A DNA stretch of 53,200 nucleotides from an uncultured Desulfobacteraceae bacterium (lineage in GTDB: Bacteria > Desulfobacterota > Desulfobacteria > Desulfobacterales > Desulfatirhabdiaceae). Where the stretch lies: contig CAJBLH010000249.1 in assembly GCA_903953895.1 (NCBI GenBank), positions 1 through 53,200 of the forward strand, read 5' to 3'. The translations under genes were made by a program, and so were the position numbers. A model generated the notes under the pieces. The model was not told the origin of the DNA and did not search any database. It saw only the letters and a program-made list of their open reading frames with translations. Shown piece after piece: positions 1 through 7,998 of this stretch. How positions within the stretch are numbered: the first letter of the stretch is position 1; every line of letters starts with the position of its first letter.

Positions 1-1014
1 CTGTTCAGTGTGTTGAACAACCTGGAGGATATCACCCTGGATCCGGATTATGCCGCCATATGCGGCTATACCCATGATGAATTGCTGACGATTTTTTCAG
101 AGCGGCTGCAAGGGGTGGACATTCCAAAATTACAGAAATGGTATGATGGCTACAACTTCATGGGGGATCATGTCTATAATCCATTCGATATTCTGCTGTT
201 TCTCAAGCATCAGCAATTTCAAAACTACTGGTTCGAAACGGGCACACCGACATTTTTGATGAAGCTCATTCAGGAAAGACAGTATTCCGCTCTGGAAATC
301 GAGTCCATTCAGACATCCGAAGCGATCATCGGCAGTTTCGATGTAGATATGATCGAGCTGGAAACGCTTCTGTTTCAAACCGGATACCTGACCATCAAGC
401 ATCATGAAATCATCCTGGGGAACACCGTGTTTCGCCTCGGTTATCCCAATGCAGAAGTGAAAATTAGCTTCACTGCATATTTACTGAACTATTTAACCCG
501 CTCCCGAAAAGACAGCGAACGGAACAAATATGCGCTGTACCAGGCGTTATTGCTGCCGGATTTTGAAAAAATCCGCACCGTGTTTCATGCATTTTTTGCA
601 TCCATCCCCCATGACTGGTACCGTAAAAACGAGATTGCCGGATACGAAGGCTACTACGCCTCGGTCTTCTACTGTTATTTCACCGCCCTGGGCCTGGATG
701 TGACGGCAGAGGACGCCACCAATCATGGCCGGATCGATCTGACGGTCAAGCTGGAAGGAAAGGTGTTCATTCTGGAATTCAAGGTGGTGGATCTGGACAC
801 CGGAAAAAACAGTGCGCTGGCGCAGATCAAAGCAAAAGCCTATCACGAAAAATACCGCGGCAAGGCAGACGAATTGTATCTGATCGGGGTGGAATTCAAC
901 CGCACGGAGCGCAATATCGTGAGGTTCGAACATGAAAAGCTTGACTCACCAACCGGTAAAATGTCTCTTTCTGTATTGAAAATCGTACACATGTTAACAA
1001 ATGAGAAACAATGA
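1..1014 (+). CDS. AAA-ATPase-like / PD-(D/E)XK nuclease family protein, C-terminal part
   Basis: The frame is open from the first base, so the gene starts upstream of the window and only its last 337 codons are seen. The segment around WYDGYNF and YNPFDILLFL resembles the C-terminal half of the AAA-ATPase-like family (DUF1703 type). The last third carries a PD-(D/E)XK core: GRIDLTV with the acidic residue, then FILEFKVV with the E-x-K pair. Proteins of this family are common and multicopy in Desulfobacterota and Bacteroidota. Their role is unknown and a nuclease activity is only inferred from the motif. The Walker A part lies outside the window. Confidence 0.8.
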   Translation: MFSVLNNLEDITLDPDYAAICGYTHDELLTIFSERLQGVDIPKLQKWYDGYNFMGDHVYNPFDILLFLKHQQFQNYWFETGTPTFLMKLIQERQYSALEIESIQTSEAIIGSFDVDMIELETLLFQTGYLTIKHHEIILGNTVFRLGYPNAEVKISFTAYLLNYLTRSRKDSERNKYALYQALLLPDFEKIRTVFHAFFASIPHDWYRKNEIAGYEGYYASVFYCYFTALGLDVTAEDATNHGRIDLTVKLEGKVFILEFKVVDLDTGKNSALAQIKAKAYHEKYRGKADELYLIGVEFNRTERNIVRFEHEKLDSPTGKMSLSVLKIVHMLTNEKQ

Positions 1015-1224
1015 TCACATAGTTAGAGACAAACATTTTTCAGGATGTCTCTCTATATGGAAAAGACTGCAACAAAGCCTATTACCCGAAACAACAGAAC
1101 CATATCTCTAAATTCTTATTTTACGGATGAGAAAATCATGCTATGCCAGCCTTAAGGCGGCAAGGTATTTTATCGCTGCTGGTCGCCAAACTGGGCGAAT
1201 GTTAATCAGAAAGGGGAACGATAA

Positions 1225-1479
1225 ATGGATGCCACGCTAACCGCCATAGAAATGGCAGGAACGGTCGATGAATGTCACCAATTGCAACTGGACGGCCTCC
1301 TTCCCATCCACGGGCCTAAGCGCGTGCGGGTCATTGTCCTGTATTCGCCGATTGATGAATGGAATGAAAAGGAATGGTTGGATACGGCGACGCTCAATCC
1401 TTCCTTCGACTTTTTAAAAGACCCTGAAGAAGACATCTATACTTTGAGCGACGGTAAACCTTACTATGACGAAACATAA
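1225..1479 (+). CDS. antitoxin of a MazEF/PemIK-like type II toxin-antitoxin pair
   Basis: An 84-residue acidic protein directly upstream of a MazF-like toxin, with which it overlaps by 14 bases. The pattern RVRVIVL, then WLDTA..NP.FDFLKDPEEDIYTL, ending in an acidic tail, matches a family of small antitoxins found next to PemK/MazF toxins. An N-terminal beta-rich DNA-binding part and a C-terminal toxin-binding tail are expected for such proteins but cannot be proven here. The ribosome-binding site AAAGGGG lies just before the ATG. The pair is probably autoregulated by the antitoxin. Confidence 0.75.
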   Translation: MDATLTAIEMAGTVDECHQLQLDGLLPIHGPKRVRVIVLYSPIDEWNEKEWLDTATLNPSFDFLKDPEEDIYTLSDGKPYYDET

Positions 1480-1831
1480 AGTTGTTCTGGTTCCATTTCC
1501 CTTTGATGACCTTTCCAGCACCAAGGTTCGTCCAGCAGTCCGCCTTACTGATTTAATCGGCCCGCATGGCCATCTTATCCTGGCTTTCATCACAAGCCGC
1601 ATTCCAACCAGTCCACTGGATACTGATTTGGTCATTGACTCGAGTGATCTCGATTTTGCCTCGACCGGGCTCAGGGTTTCATCTGCACTACAACTGCATC
1701 GGTTGATGACAGGCACAAAATCATTACTTCAGCGAGAACTTGGCGCATTATCGCCTGCGATGCAAGCCCAAGTTCAGGACCGACTCCGCAATTTATTTGA
1801 CTTGAATTCCTCACACCTTGCCAACATCTGA
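1466..1831 (+). CDS. MazF/PemK-like endoribonuclease toxin
   Basis: A 121-residue protein with the PemK/MazF signature: VVLVPFPFDDLSSTKVRPA near the N terminus, followed by ..ILAFITS..P and LRVSSALQLHRLMT. In the family this SH3-like fold cleaves mRNA, and the conserved Arg of KxRPA is part of the active site. It is translated from an ATG inside the antitoxin gene, the usual coupling for such pairs. Its 3' end overlaps the start assigned to the following molybdoenzyme gene by 14 bases, which is unusual for unrelated functions and suggests the pair inserted just in front of that operon. Confidence 0.82.
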   Translation: MTKHKVVLVPFPFDDLSSTKVRPAVRLTDLIGPHGHLILAFITSRIPTSPLDTDLVIDSSDLDFASTGLRVSSALQLHRLMTGTKSLLQRELGALSPAMQAQVQDRLRNLFDLNSSHLANI

Positions 1832-4121
1832 TATTCCAGCCGTCGGAAATTCCTTTCCCCGTTTCGAAGCCCGGTCCAAAGTGAGCGGAGTGGAAAAATA
1901 CGCAGTGGACGCCTATCCGCCGGAGCTGCTCTGGGTCGGAGCCAAACGGGCCGGAATCGCTCATGGCCGGATTCTGTCAGTTCGCACAGCCGATGCCGAA
2001 CAGGTTCCCGGTGTGGTGAAAGTGCTGACCCGAAAGGATGTTCCCGGAACCAACCGGCAGGGCATCATCCACAAGGATCAGCCGGTGCTGGCCGGCCAAA
2101 AAGTCCGCCATTGCGGAGATCCCGTCGCTCTGGTGCTGGCCGAAAACCGGGATGCCCTCAAACTGGCGCTGTCCACGATCCGGCTCGATGTGGAGCCGCT
2201 GCTGGGTGTGTTCGATCCGGAATCGGCACTGGCGCCCGATGCACCCAAAGTCCACGAAACCGGCAACACACTGATGGAAGCCGTGATCCGAAAAGGCGAT
2301 CCGGAAAAGGTGTTTTCGGAATGCGATATCATTCTTGAAGATTGTTTCGAAGTGCCGTTTCAGGAACATGCTTTTCTGGAAACCGAAAACGGTGTGGCGC
2401 AGCTCAAACCGGACGGCATGCTGGAAATGACGGTTTCCACCCAGGCGCCGTTTCGGGATCGCATGGAAATCGGTCATGCATTGGGGATCGATTTTTCGAA
2501 AATCCATGTGATCAGTCCTTACCTGGGAGGCGGATTCGGCGGCAAGGACGGGGCCACGGTTCAGTGTCTGCTGGCCCTGGCTGCCATGCATGCCGACGGC
2601 CGGCCCGTCAAAATGGGGTGGGATCGGGAAGAAAGTTTTGTGGCCGGATACAAACGGCATGCGGCGAAGCTGTATTATAAACTGGGGGCATCGGCGGACG
2701 GAATGCTCCAGTGTCTCGAATGCCGCTTGTATTATGACACCGGCGCCTATGCCCATCTGGGCGGCGAAGTTCTGGAACTTGGCATGGAACATGCCGGCGG
2801 GCCGTATCGGATACCCCATGTGAAGATTCAGGGATGGTGCATCTATACCAACAACCCCATCGGCGGGGCGATGCGCGGATTCGGCGTCTGTCAGGTGGCT
2901 TTTGCCATCGAGCAGATGATGAACCGCCTGGCGGAAAAACTGGGCATGGACCCTCTGGAACTCCGGCTGAAAAACGCCCTGTGTCGGGGAGATCGGAACA
3001 GTTCGGGGGTGACCCTGGTCCATTCCACCGGGATGATCCCCTGTCTGAAAACGATCCAGACCCATCCTTTGTGGACGAATCGTGTGGCGTGGAAAGCGAA
3101 AGCCGGCCGGTTCAAACGCCGGGGTGTCGGTGTCTGCGCCGTATTCAATGCCATGGGCTACGGTCGGGGGCTGCCGGATTCGGCCATTGCCAAAGTGGAG
3201 CTGACGCAGGCCGGCCGGATTCGGGTCTATTGCGGGGTGGCCGACATGGGGCAGGGCAATGCGTCTGCATTTGTCCAGATGGCCGGAGACATCCTGTGTC
3301 AGAATACGGAAAACCTCGAACTGGTACTGCCCGATACGGAACGAACTTTTCCATCCGGATCGTCATCGGCCGGCCGCACGACTTACACCTACGGCAATGC
3401 ATTGATCAATGCCTGCCGACAAATGAAAGAAAAGCTGATCCATCGGGCATCGTTGTTTCTGTTTCTGGATCGAACGGATGGTCTGGTGCTGCTGCCCGGC
3501 CGGGTCTCTCATCTGCCGTCGGGCCGGGAAATTCCCTTTTCGGTGCTGGGAGCCATGTTCCCGGAATCCGACCGGATATCCATCGATCACCATGTCATGG
3601 CTGTGGCGCTGGATGGAAATCTGGACGCTACCGGCTTCAAAATCGGTTTTCCCCATGTGTTCTTTTCGTATTCGGCGCATCTTGTCGGTATCGAGATCGA
3701 TGAGCTGACGGGCCGGATTTCAGTCCTGTTCTATCTGGCGGTGACCGATGCCGGCCGGATCGTCAATCCCCAGGGAGTGACTCAGCAGGTTCAGGGCGGT
3801 GTGGCGCAGGGGCTTGGATATGCCTTGTGTGAAGAGGTTGGGCTGCAAGACGGCCGGATTGTGAATCCATCGTTTACCGATTATATCCTTCCGACAGCAC
3901 TCGATATTCCGGATATTATCTCCCAGACGGTGGAAATCGACGAGCCGACCGGCCCGTTCGGTATGAAAGGGGTGGGGGAAGTCTGTATGAACGGCCCGCT
4001 GCCGGCGGTTGCGGGTGCTGTTCAGGATGCCGTTGGTGCATGGTGTCTTCGATCTCCGATTTCAGCCGGGCAGATCATGGAATTTTTGAAAAGGAAACGA
4101 AATGCGGGGGGGACATCGTGA
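1818..4121 (+). CDS. xanthine dehydrogenase family protein, molybdopterin-binding large subunit
   Basis: 767 residues, the usual size of the large subunit of xanthine dehydrogenase/CO dehydrogenase-type molybdenum hydroxylases. The N terminus (FPRFEARSKVSGVEKYAVD) is the a/b hammerhead domain. GGGFGGKDG near residue 240, GGAMRGFG near 350 and the GMKGVGE motif with the catalytic Glu near 721 bind the cofactor and drive hydroxylation. The only plausible start is TTG at 1818, inside mazF; no ATG precedes the conserved core. The stop overlaps the start of the next gene (GTGA), so the two subunits are translationally coupled. Substrate is unknown: a purine, a nicotinate-like heterocycle or an aldehyde are all possible. 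Confidence 0.88.
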   Translation: MPTSDIPAVGNSFPRFEARSKVSGVEKYAVDAYPPELLWVGAKRAGIAHGRILSVRTADAEQVPGVVKVLTRKDVPGTNRQGIIHKDQPVLAGQKVRHCGDPVALVLAENRDALKLALSTIRLDVEPLLGVFDPESALAPDAPKVHETGNTLMEAVIRKGDPEKVFSECDIILEDCFEVPFQEHAFLETENGVAQLKPDGMLEMTVSTQAPFRDRMEIGHALGIDFSKIHVISPYLGGGFGGKDGATVQCLLALAAMHADGRPVKMGWDREESFVAGYKRHAAKLYYKLGASADGMLQCLECRLYYDTGAYAHLGGEVLELGMEHAGGPYRIPHVKIQGWCIYTNNPIGGAMRGFGVCQVAFAIEQMMNRLAEKLGMDPLELRLKNALCRGDRNSSGVTLVHSTGMIPCLKTIQTHPLWTNRVAWKAKAGRFKRRGVGVCAVFNAMGYGRGLPDSAIAKVELTQAGRIRVYCGVADMGQGNASAFVQMAGDILCQNTENLELVLPDTERTFPSGSSSAGRTTYTYGNALINACRQMKEKLIHRASLFLFLDRTDGLVLLPGRVSHLPSGREIPFSVLGAMFPESDRISIDHHVMAVALDGNLDATGFKIGFPHVFFSYSAHLVGIEIDELTGRISVLFYLAVTDAGRIVNPQGVTQQVQGGVAQGLGYALCEEVGLQDGRIVNPSFTDYILPTALDIPDIISQTVEIDEPTGPFGMKGVGEVCMNGPLPAVAGAVQDAVGAWCLRSPISAGQIMEFLKRKRNAGGTS

Positions 4122-5611
4122 GCATTCACTGCAAATTCAATGGAATGGAAATGGATATCGATGTGCCGTCCGACCGGCGGGTGGTGGACGTCCTGCGGGA
4201 AGACCTGGGGCTGATCGGAACCAAGGAAGGCTGTGGCGCCGGAGAGTGCGGGGCCTGCACCATTCTGGTGGATGGCGACCCCAGGTTGTCCTGTCTGTTG
4301 ACGGCCGCCCAGCTTCAGGATAAGACCGTGACGACCATCGAGGGAATCGGTGTTCCCGATGGGCTGCATCCGGTTCAGGAAGCATTCGTCGAACACGGTG
4401 CTGTCCAGTGCGGTTTCTGCACACCGGGGATGGTGTTGTCATCCGTTCATCTCTTGAGTCAAAACCCGGAACCCGATCGGGATCAGATTCGAAAAGCACT
4501 CAGCGGCCATCTGTGTCGGTGTACTGGTTATGTCAAGATCGTCGATGCGGTGGAGGCGGTTGGGAAACAGGGGGCAGGGGGAAGAAATCAGGGGGCAGGA
4601 GGCCGGGGACAAGGGGCAGGAATCAGAAGAATCGATGGAGAAAAAAATGATATTTCATCCGGTTTCAGCGCTCAGGTTTCTGTCGATCGGTCCTTGACTT
4701 CAGACACCTCATGTCAAATTGCCGGTTCCCATCTTCCGCCTCCCAATCTCCAATCGTTGGCGCCTGTTCTCTTGCCGAGGTCATTGGACGAGTTATGGGG
4801 CATGATGCGGGATTGTCCGGATGCGGCGGTATATGCCGGTGGTACCGATCTGCTGGTCAAGATACGAAGTGGCGTGATGTCCCGGAAACGGCTGATCTGT
4901 CTGGAGAGAATACTGGAACTGAAAGGCGTTGAAGACCGGGGGAATCGGGTCGTGATTCGGGCGGCTACGACATTTTCGGAACTGCTTCGGGATTCGATTG
5001 TCGCAACGCATTTTCCGGTTCTGGCGGAGGCTGTATCGGAGCTGGGTTCTCCCCTGATTCGCCATATGGGAACCATCGGTGGCAACATCTGCACGGCATC
5101 TCCTGCCGGAGATACGCTGCCACCGCTGGTTGCCATGAAGGCCGACGTCTGTTTATCTTCCGGCAAAGGGATTCGAAGCCTTCCCATCGAGCGGTTCATC
5201 GTGGGCCCCGGACAGACCGTATTGGAATCCGGCGAGATTTTGTCTGCGATTCACATCGAAAAACCCCATCCGCAATCCATCCAGCATTTCGAAAAAGTCG
5301 GACGCCGGAATGCCCTGGCCTGTTCGCTGGCCAGCATGGCGGCCGTTGTCCGGCTGTCTGAGGACGGAAAGGTTTCGGCGGCATCTCTGGCATGGGGCAG
5401 TGTCGGGCCGACGGTCGTCACGAGTTCCGAAGCCGTCGATGCATTGATCGGTCGGCCGCTTTCCCTCGAATCGTTATCCGAGGCTGCCGCCATCGCCCGG
5501 CAGGCGGTTCGCCCGATAACGGATATTCGGGCAACGGCCGACTACCGCCGTGAAGTTGCAGGGAACTTGTTGTTGCGTCTTTGTGATCTGGTATACTGCA
5601 AAAGGGCATAA
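4118..5611 (+). CDS. xanthine dehydrogenase family protein, fused 2Fe-2S and FAD subunit
   Basis: The GTG at 4118 overlaps the stop of the preceding gene and gives 497 residues. Residues 1-145 are the two-cluster 2Fe-2S domain: C39, C44, C47 and C59 for the plant-type cluster, and C98, C101, C133, C135 (CGFC, CRC) for the second. A G-, Q- and R-rich linker follows at about 143-175. Residues about 205-497 are the CoxM-type FAD domain, with YAGGTDLLVK and GTIGGNICTASPAGD binding the flavin. It passes electrons from the Mo centre of the partner to an acceptor. In many bacteria these are two genes. The linker lies in a G-rich repeat (4566-4625), suggesting that it joined two genes or grew by repeat expansion. 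Confidence 0.86.
   Translation: MSIHCKFNGMEMDIDVPSDRRVVDVLREDLGLIGTKEGCGAGECGACTILVDGDPRLSCLLTAAQLQDKTVTTIEGIGVPDGLHPVQEAFVEHGAVQCGFCTPGMVLSSVHLLSQNPEPDRDQIRKALSGHLCRCTGYVKIVDAVEAVGKQGAGGRNQGAGGRGQGAGIRRIDGEKNDISSGFSAQVSVDRSLTSDTSCQIAGSHLPPPNLQSLAPVLLPRSLDELWGMMRDCPDAAVYAGGTDLLVKIRSGVMSRKRLICLERILELKGVEDRGNRVVIRAATTFSELLRDSIVATHFPVLAEAVSELGSPLIRHMGTIGGNICTASPAGDTLPPLVAMKADVCLSSGKGIRSLPIERFIVGPGQTVLESGEILSAIHIEKPHPQSIQHFEKVGRRNALACSLASMAAVVRLSEDGKVSAASLAWGSVGPTVVTSSEAVDALIGRPLSLESLSEAAAIARQAVRPITDIRATADYRREVAGNLLLRLCDLVYCKRA
4566..4625 (+). repeat. G-rich degenerate tandem repeat inside the 2Fe-2S/FAD gene
   Basis: Five runs of 4-5 G separated by short CA, CAGGA or ACAA spacers lie on the coding strand. 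In frame they encode the linker around QGAGGRNQGAGGRGQGAG. Related units occur at 26447-26503, 33885-33905 and 35763-35797. The run spacing would permit a G-quadruplex. Confidence 0.65.
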
Positions 5612-5630
5612 TCTGCACGTTCCTGTTGCT

Positions 5631-5651
5631 CCCTCCCCCAGCGGGGGAGGG
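5631..5651. repeat. G/C-rich palindrome after the xanthine dehydrogenase operon
   Basis: Perfect 9-bp arms (CCCTCCCCC and GGGGGAGGG) with an AGC loop, followed by a G-rich tail to about 5667. It could slow or stop transcription, but no T run follows, so it looks more like a dispersed palindromic element than an intrinsic terminator. Similar elements lie at 16502-16542 and 43065-43093. Confidence 0.6.
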
Positions 5652-5695
5652 TTGGGGTGGGGGTTCAACAGTTAAGATTATGACCGTTGACAGTA

Positions 5696-5972
5696 TAGTG
5701 AATTGACTAACTGAACAACGGAGGTTTCCATTGAAGAATACACTATTCTGGCGGACATCTGCCCAAAACCGTTTATGAGCTGGAACGCTGGAAAAAAATG
5801 AAAGAAGATCAATCGGCGTTTATGATATTCGCAAAACAGTGCCGTCATCTGGGCGGGGTATTTCTGGTGAGCTGTTTTGGAAATCAATCCACTGGCGACT
5901 CTTTCCAATGGCCAGTCCGTGGATGAAATGCTGACTGCTCTCAAAAAGCAGATCCTGCCGCAGGGTGGTTGA
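5696..5972 (+). pseudogene. chimeric remnant: second arsR leader fused to a ttrA-like fragment
   Basis: Bases 5696-5744 match the leader and first codons of the arsR gene at 10854-10902 in 48 of 49 positions, including the GGAGG site and TTG start. Bases 5756-5799 match the catalytic subunit gene at 15649-15692 in 42 of 44 positions (HLPKTVYELERWKK). In the intact locus these segments are about 4.7 kb apart. A further open stretch ends at TGA 5970-5972 with INPLATLSNGQSVDEMLTAL, which I do not recognise; it looks like the C terminus of a lost gene. The simplest reading is a duplicated module that suffered a large internal deletion. Confidence 0.75.
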
Positions 5973-5996
5973 CAACTGTGAACCCGATATTTTTGC

Positions 5997-6033
5997 TTGA
6001 CGAGCAAGACAGGCAGTTTTATATATCGATATA
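5997..6033 (+). promoter_or_regulatory. promoter and probable operator of the first arsR gene
   Basis: TTGACG at 5997-6002, a 17-base spacer and TATATA at 6020-6025 form a good sigma-70-like promoter. A perfect 12-bp palindrome (TATATCGATATA, 6022-6033) overlaps the -10 element, and its half CGATATA recurs at 6037-6043. A repressor bound here would block transcription, which fits autoregulation by the ArsR protein encoded 21 bases downstream. Confidence 0.55.
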
Positions 6034-6053
6034 AAGCGATATAGGAATATGCT

Positions 6054-6443
6054 ATGAAAGAATTTATCAAGGTCATGAAAGCGCTATCAGACCCCAGTCG
6101 GGTAAAAATTCTCAAGATGCTCCAGCAGCGAATGCTCTGCGTATGCGAAATTCAGACCGCTTTGGGCCTTGCGCAGTCAACAACCAGCAAACATCTTAAA
6201 CTGCTTGAAAACGCCGGGTTGGTGGTGTCGTCCCGGGATGGGCTCTGGATCAACTACCGGTTGTCCGACGGCGCTCAGAGTGAATATGCGGCTGGCCTCA
6301 AACACAGCCTTGAGCGATGGCTGGATAGTGATCCGCAGATTGCCGAGCTTATCGAAAAACTTTCACAGATTCATCGTGAGGATATTTTGAATTCAACCAA
6401 AATCTGCAGGCAGGAGTCCCCCCATGCTGCTCGAAAATTATGA
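6054..6443 (+). CDS. arsR: ArsR/SmtB family metalloregulator
   Basis: 129 residues with the winged-helix core of the ArsR family (ALSDPSRVKILKML, then STTSKHLKLLENAGLV as recognition helix and wing). C29 and C31 in LCVCEI are at the position used by As(III)/Sb(III)-sensing ArsR proteins, where metalloid binding releases DNA. It probably represses its own transcript from the palindrome overlapping its promoter. Its end overlaps the next Fe-S gene by 20 bases, so both are co-transcribed. Whether it senses arsenic or another thiophile such as persulfide is not shown by sequence. Confidence 0.88.
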   Translation: MKEFIKVMKALSDPSRVKILKMLQQRMLCVCEIQTALGLAQSTTSKHLKLLENAGLVVSSRDGLWINYRLSDGAQSEYAAGLKHSLERWLDSDPQIAELIEKLSQIHREDILNSTKICRQESPHAARKL

Positions 6444-6948
6444 ATTGGAGATTTTCAACTCAAAATGCAATCCCGGTGCCCTGTCCGTCCACTGTTTTGC
6501 GCATCTGTCGCAGGATGTTTCAGATGCCCTGCCTTACCTGAATACGCTTCTGGGCGGTTTTGAATATCTGCAGGATCCGCCGTCGGTCACTTTCAAGGCC
6601 CAAGGCAAGCTCATTACGGTTCACGGTCGCAAAATTGCGGTCAACGCGCTCAAGGACGAGGCGGAAGCCCGAAAAATTATCGAATGGCTCAAGCGGGAAA
6701 TTAACGATGCCTGGGATCGGCGGGATCAGATCGAACCCAGTACGCAGTCCACCCCTCGGCCTAAACTGATAGATATCCTGAGACTTCTGCCCAAAACCAA
6801 CTGCAAGGCATGCGGGGAGCCCACATGTATGGTGTTTGCCGCCCGGGTTGTCGAAGGCGCCAAAGGCATCCAAAGCTGTACCGCGCTTGCTCCGGATGCG
6901 AAATCGGCGCTGGATGCCTATCTGAGCCGGTTCCATTTTCTGGATTGA
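6424..6948 (+). CDS. putative 4Fe-4S (Fes domain) protein downstream of arsR
   Basis: 174 residues. The first ~110 residues form an unrecognised alpha/beta region. The C-terminal part has CKACGEPTCMVFA and then SC, the C-x2-C-x4-C...C arrangement of the Fes-type 4Fe-4S domain (PF04060) found in corrinoid Fe-S proteins and RnfB. A role as a small electron carrier or regulator in an ArsR-controlled operon is inferred. The ATG lies within arsR, and spacing suggests translational coupling. No methyltransferase or corrinoid domain is present. Confidence 0.75.
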   Translation: MLLENYELEIFNSKCNPGALSVHCFAHLSQDVSDALPYLNTLLGGFEYLQDPPSVTFKAQGKLITVHGRKIAVNALKDEAEARKIIEWLKREINDAWDRRDQIEPSTQSTPRPKLIDILRLLPKTNCKACGEPTCMVFAARVVEGAKGIQSCTALAPDAKSALDAYLSRFHFLD

Positions 6949-6977
6949 GGCCGGAACCGAAGCCCTGTTTTTCCTTT

Positions 6978-7376
6978 ATGAACAGGCTTCAGGAAGAAAC
7001 GTCCGGCAAGCCCTGTCCGTTGCGTACGGGAGAATTGCTGCGTCATGTGCTGTTTCCCACGGATTTTTCCTCTGTGGGAAACGGGGCGGTCATGGTTGTG
7101 AAGAAGCTGATTCCCCTGGGTGTTGCCGAAATGACGATTCTGCATGCTCTCGAGGTGATGGAACCCTGTCCGGCGGCAGTGATGGCGCCAGCGGAGGAGG
7201 CCGCAATTTCGCTTCAGGAAATACTGGACCGTATCGTTGAACCGACCGAGGTCAAGGCGGCTGTCAAGGCAGGAATGATGCAGACGCTGGGTGCAGTGTT
7301 TCAGGAAGGGGAGCTTCTTGCCGAGGAATTGAATATGGCCAGGGAAATTGCATCGCAGTATCAAATTCATCAATAG
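6978..7376 (+). CDS. UspA-like protein with a divergent C-terminal half
   Basis: The ATG at 6978 gives 132 residues. ELLRHVLFPTDFSSVGNGAV..MTILHALEV is the first half of a universal stress protein fold, with the first strand and DFS motif. The expected C-terminal nucleotide-binding half, G-x2-G-x9-G-(S/T), is missing. It is replaced by an acidic helical segment (EILDRIVEPTEVKAAVKAG..TLGAVFQEGELLAEEL) that I do not recognise. The gene may be a truncated usp fused to another fragment, consistent with the damage seen on both sides. It starts 29 bases after the Fe-S gene and could share its transcript. Confidence 0.5.
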   Translation: MNRLQEETSGKPCPLRTGELLRHVLFPTDFSSVGNGAVMVVKKLIPLGVAEMTILHALEVMEPCPAAVMAPAEEAAISLQEILDRIVEPTEVKAAVKAGMMQTLGAVFQEGELLAEELNMAREIASQYQIHQ

Positions 7377-7487
7377 ACAGGGCTTTCAATATAATCTTAA
7401 GGAAACTCGTTAAGTCGTGCCAGTTCCACTAGAATATGAATTCCATATTTGAGAGTTGTGATATTACTAACCTTTTGGATGTTGAAA

Positions 7488-7880
7488 ATGAAAAGATTGC
7501 ACGTTGCGGGATTGTTGCTGAGCATGTTTGCGTTGTTGCTGCCATTAACCGATATGAGAGCTGCAGAAACGCCATCCGTGAAAGATATCAAGGCGGAATG
7601 GTATTTTCCAGAGTGGCTCGGAACAAGCCCGTATCCTCCTGTTTTCGAGATAAAAGATACAGAGAACAAGTATGGCCGCTATGCTGCGGCAACCAAACCG
7701 ATCACGATCAAGGATCTGATCAAATTTCACGGCCATTTTTGCGGCGGGCTCGTGGAGAGCGCCGCGTCCTTGCGGGTTGCCTTTGATGTGCTTTTTCCCG
7801 ATGGCATTATCGATCGCACTGATCTGCGCATCGTATCCAACAATCTTTCTGAAGATGATTTTCACGATCTGTATCGGTAG
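7488..7880 (+). pseudogene. FmdE family protein, C-terminally truncated, with signal peptide
   Basis: The ATG at 7488 yields MKRLHVAGLLLSMFALLLP..., a clear Sec signal peptide, so the product is exported. The body contains TIKDLIKFHGHFCGGLVESA, the conserved His/Cys motif of the FmdE domain (PF02663), which binds metal. The protein stops after RIVSNN and about ten unrelated residues, well before the family's usual end including the zinc-binding tail. The break coincides with the start of an unrelated ATPase frame. It is probably a gene cut by rearrangement. Function, if any, is unknown. Confidence 0.65.
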
Positions 7881-7998
7881 GGGGTTTCTCCGAAAAGATG
7901 AAAGGTGTCAATATCAAGATGTTCCGATTGCAAATCATCCAGACGATCGGCATAATGCATCGGAACCGAAAGACAATAATATTATCGTTCAGGAGGTA

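Noticed and set aside
1977-3065. Long open frame on the minus strand
   Set aside because: It lies antisense to the molybdopterin large subunit, which has clear family motifs; the antisense product has no recognisable domain and low-complexity composition.
5687-5700. Functional promoter for the remnant at 5.7 kb
   Set aside because: TTGACA is present but no -10 follows at proper spacing, and the downstream frame is broken.
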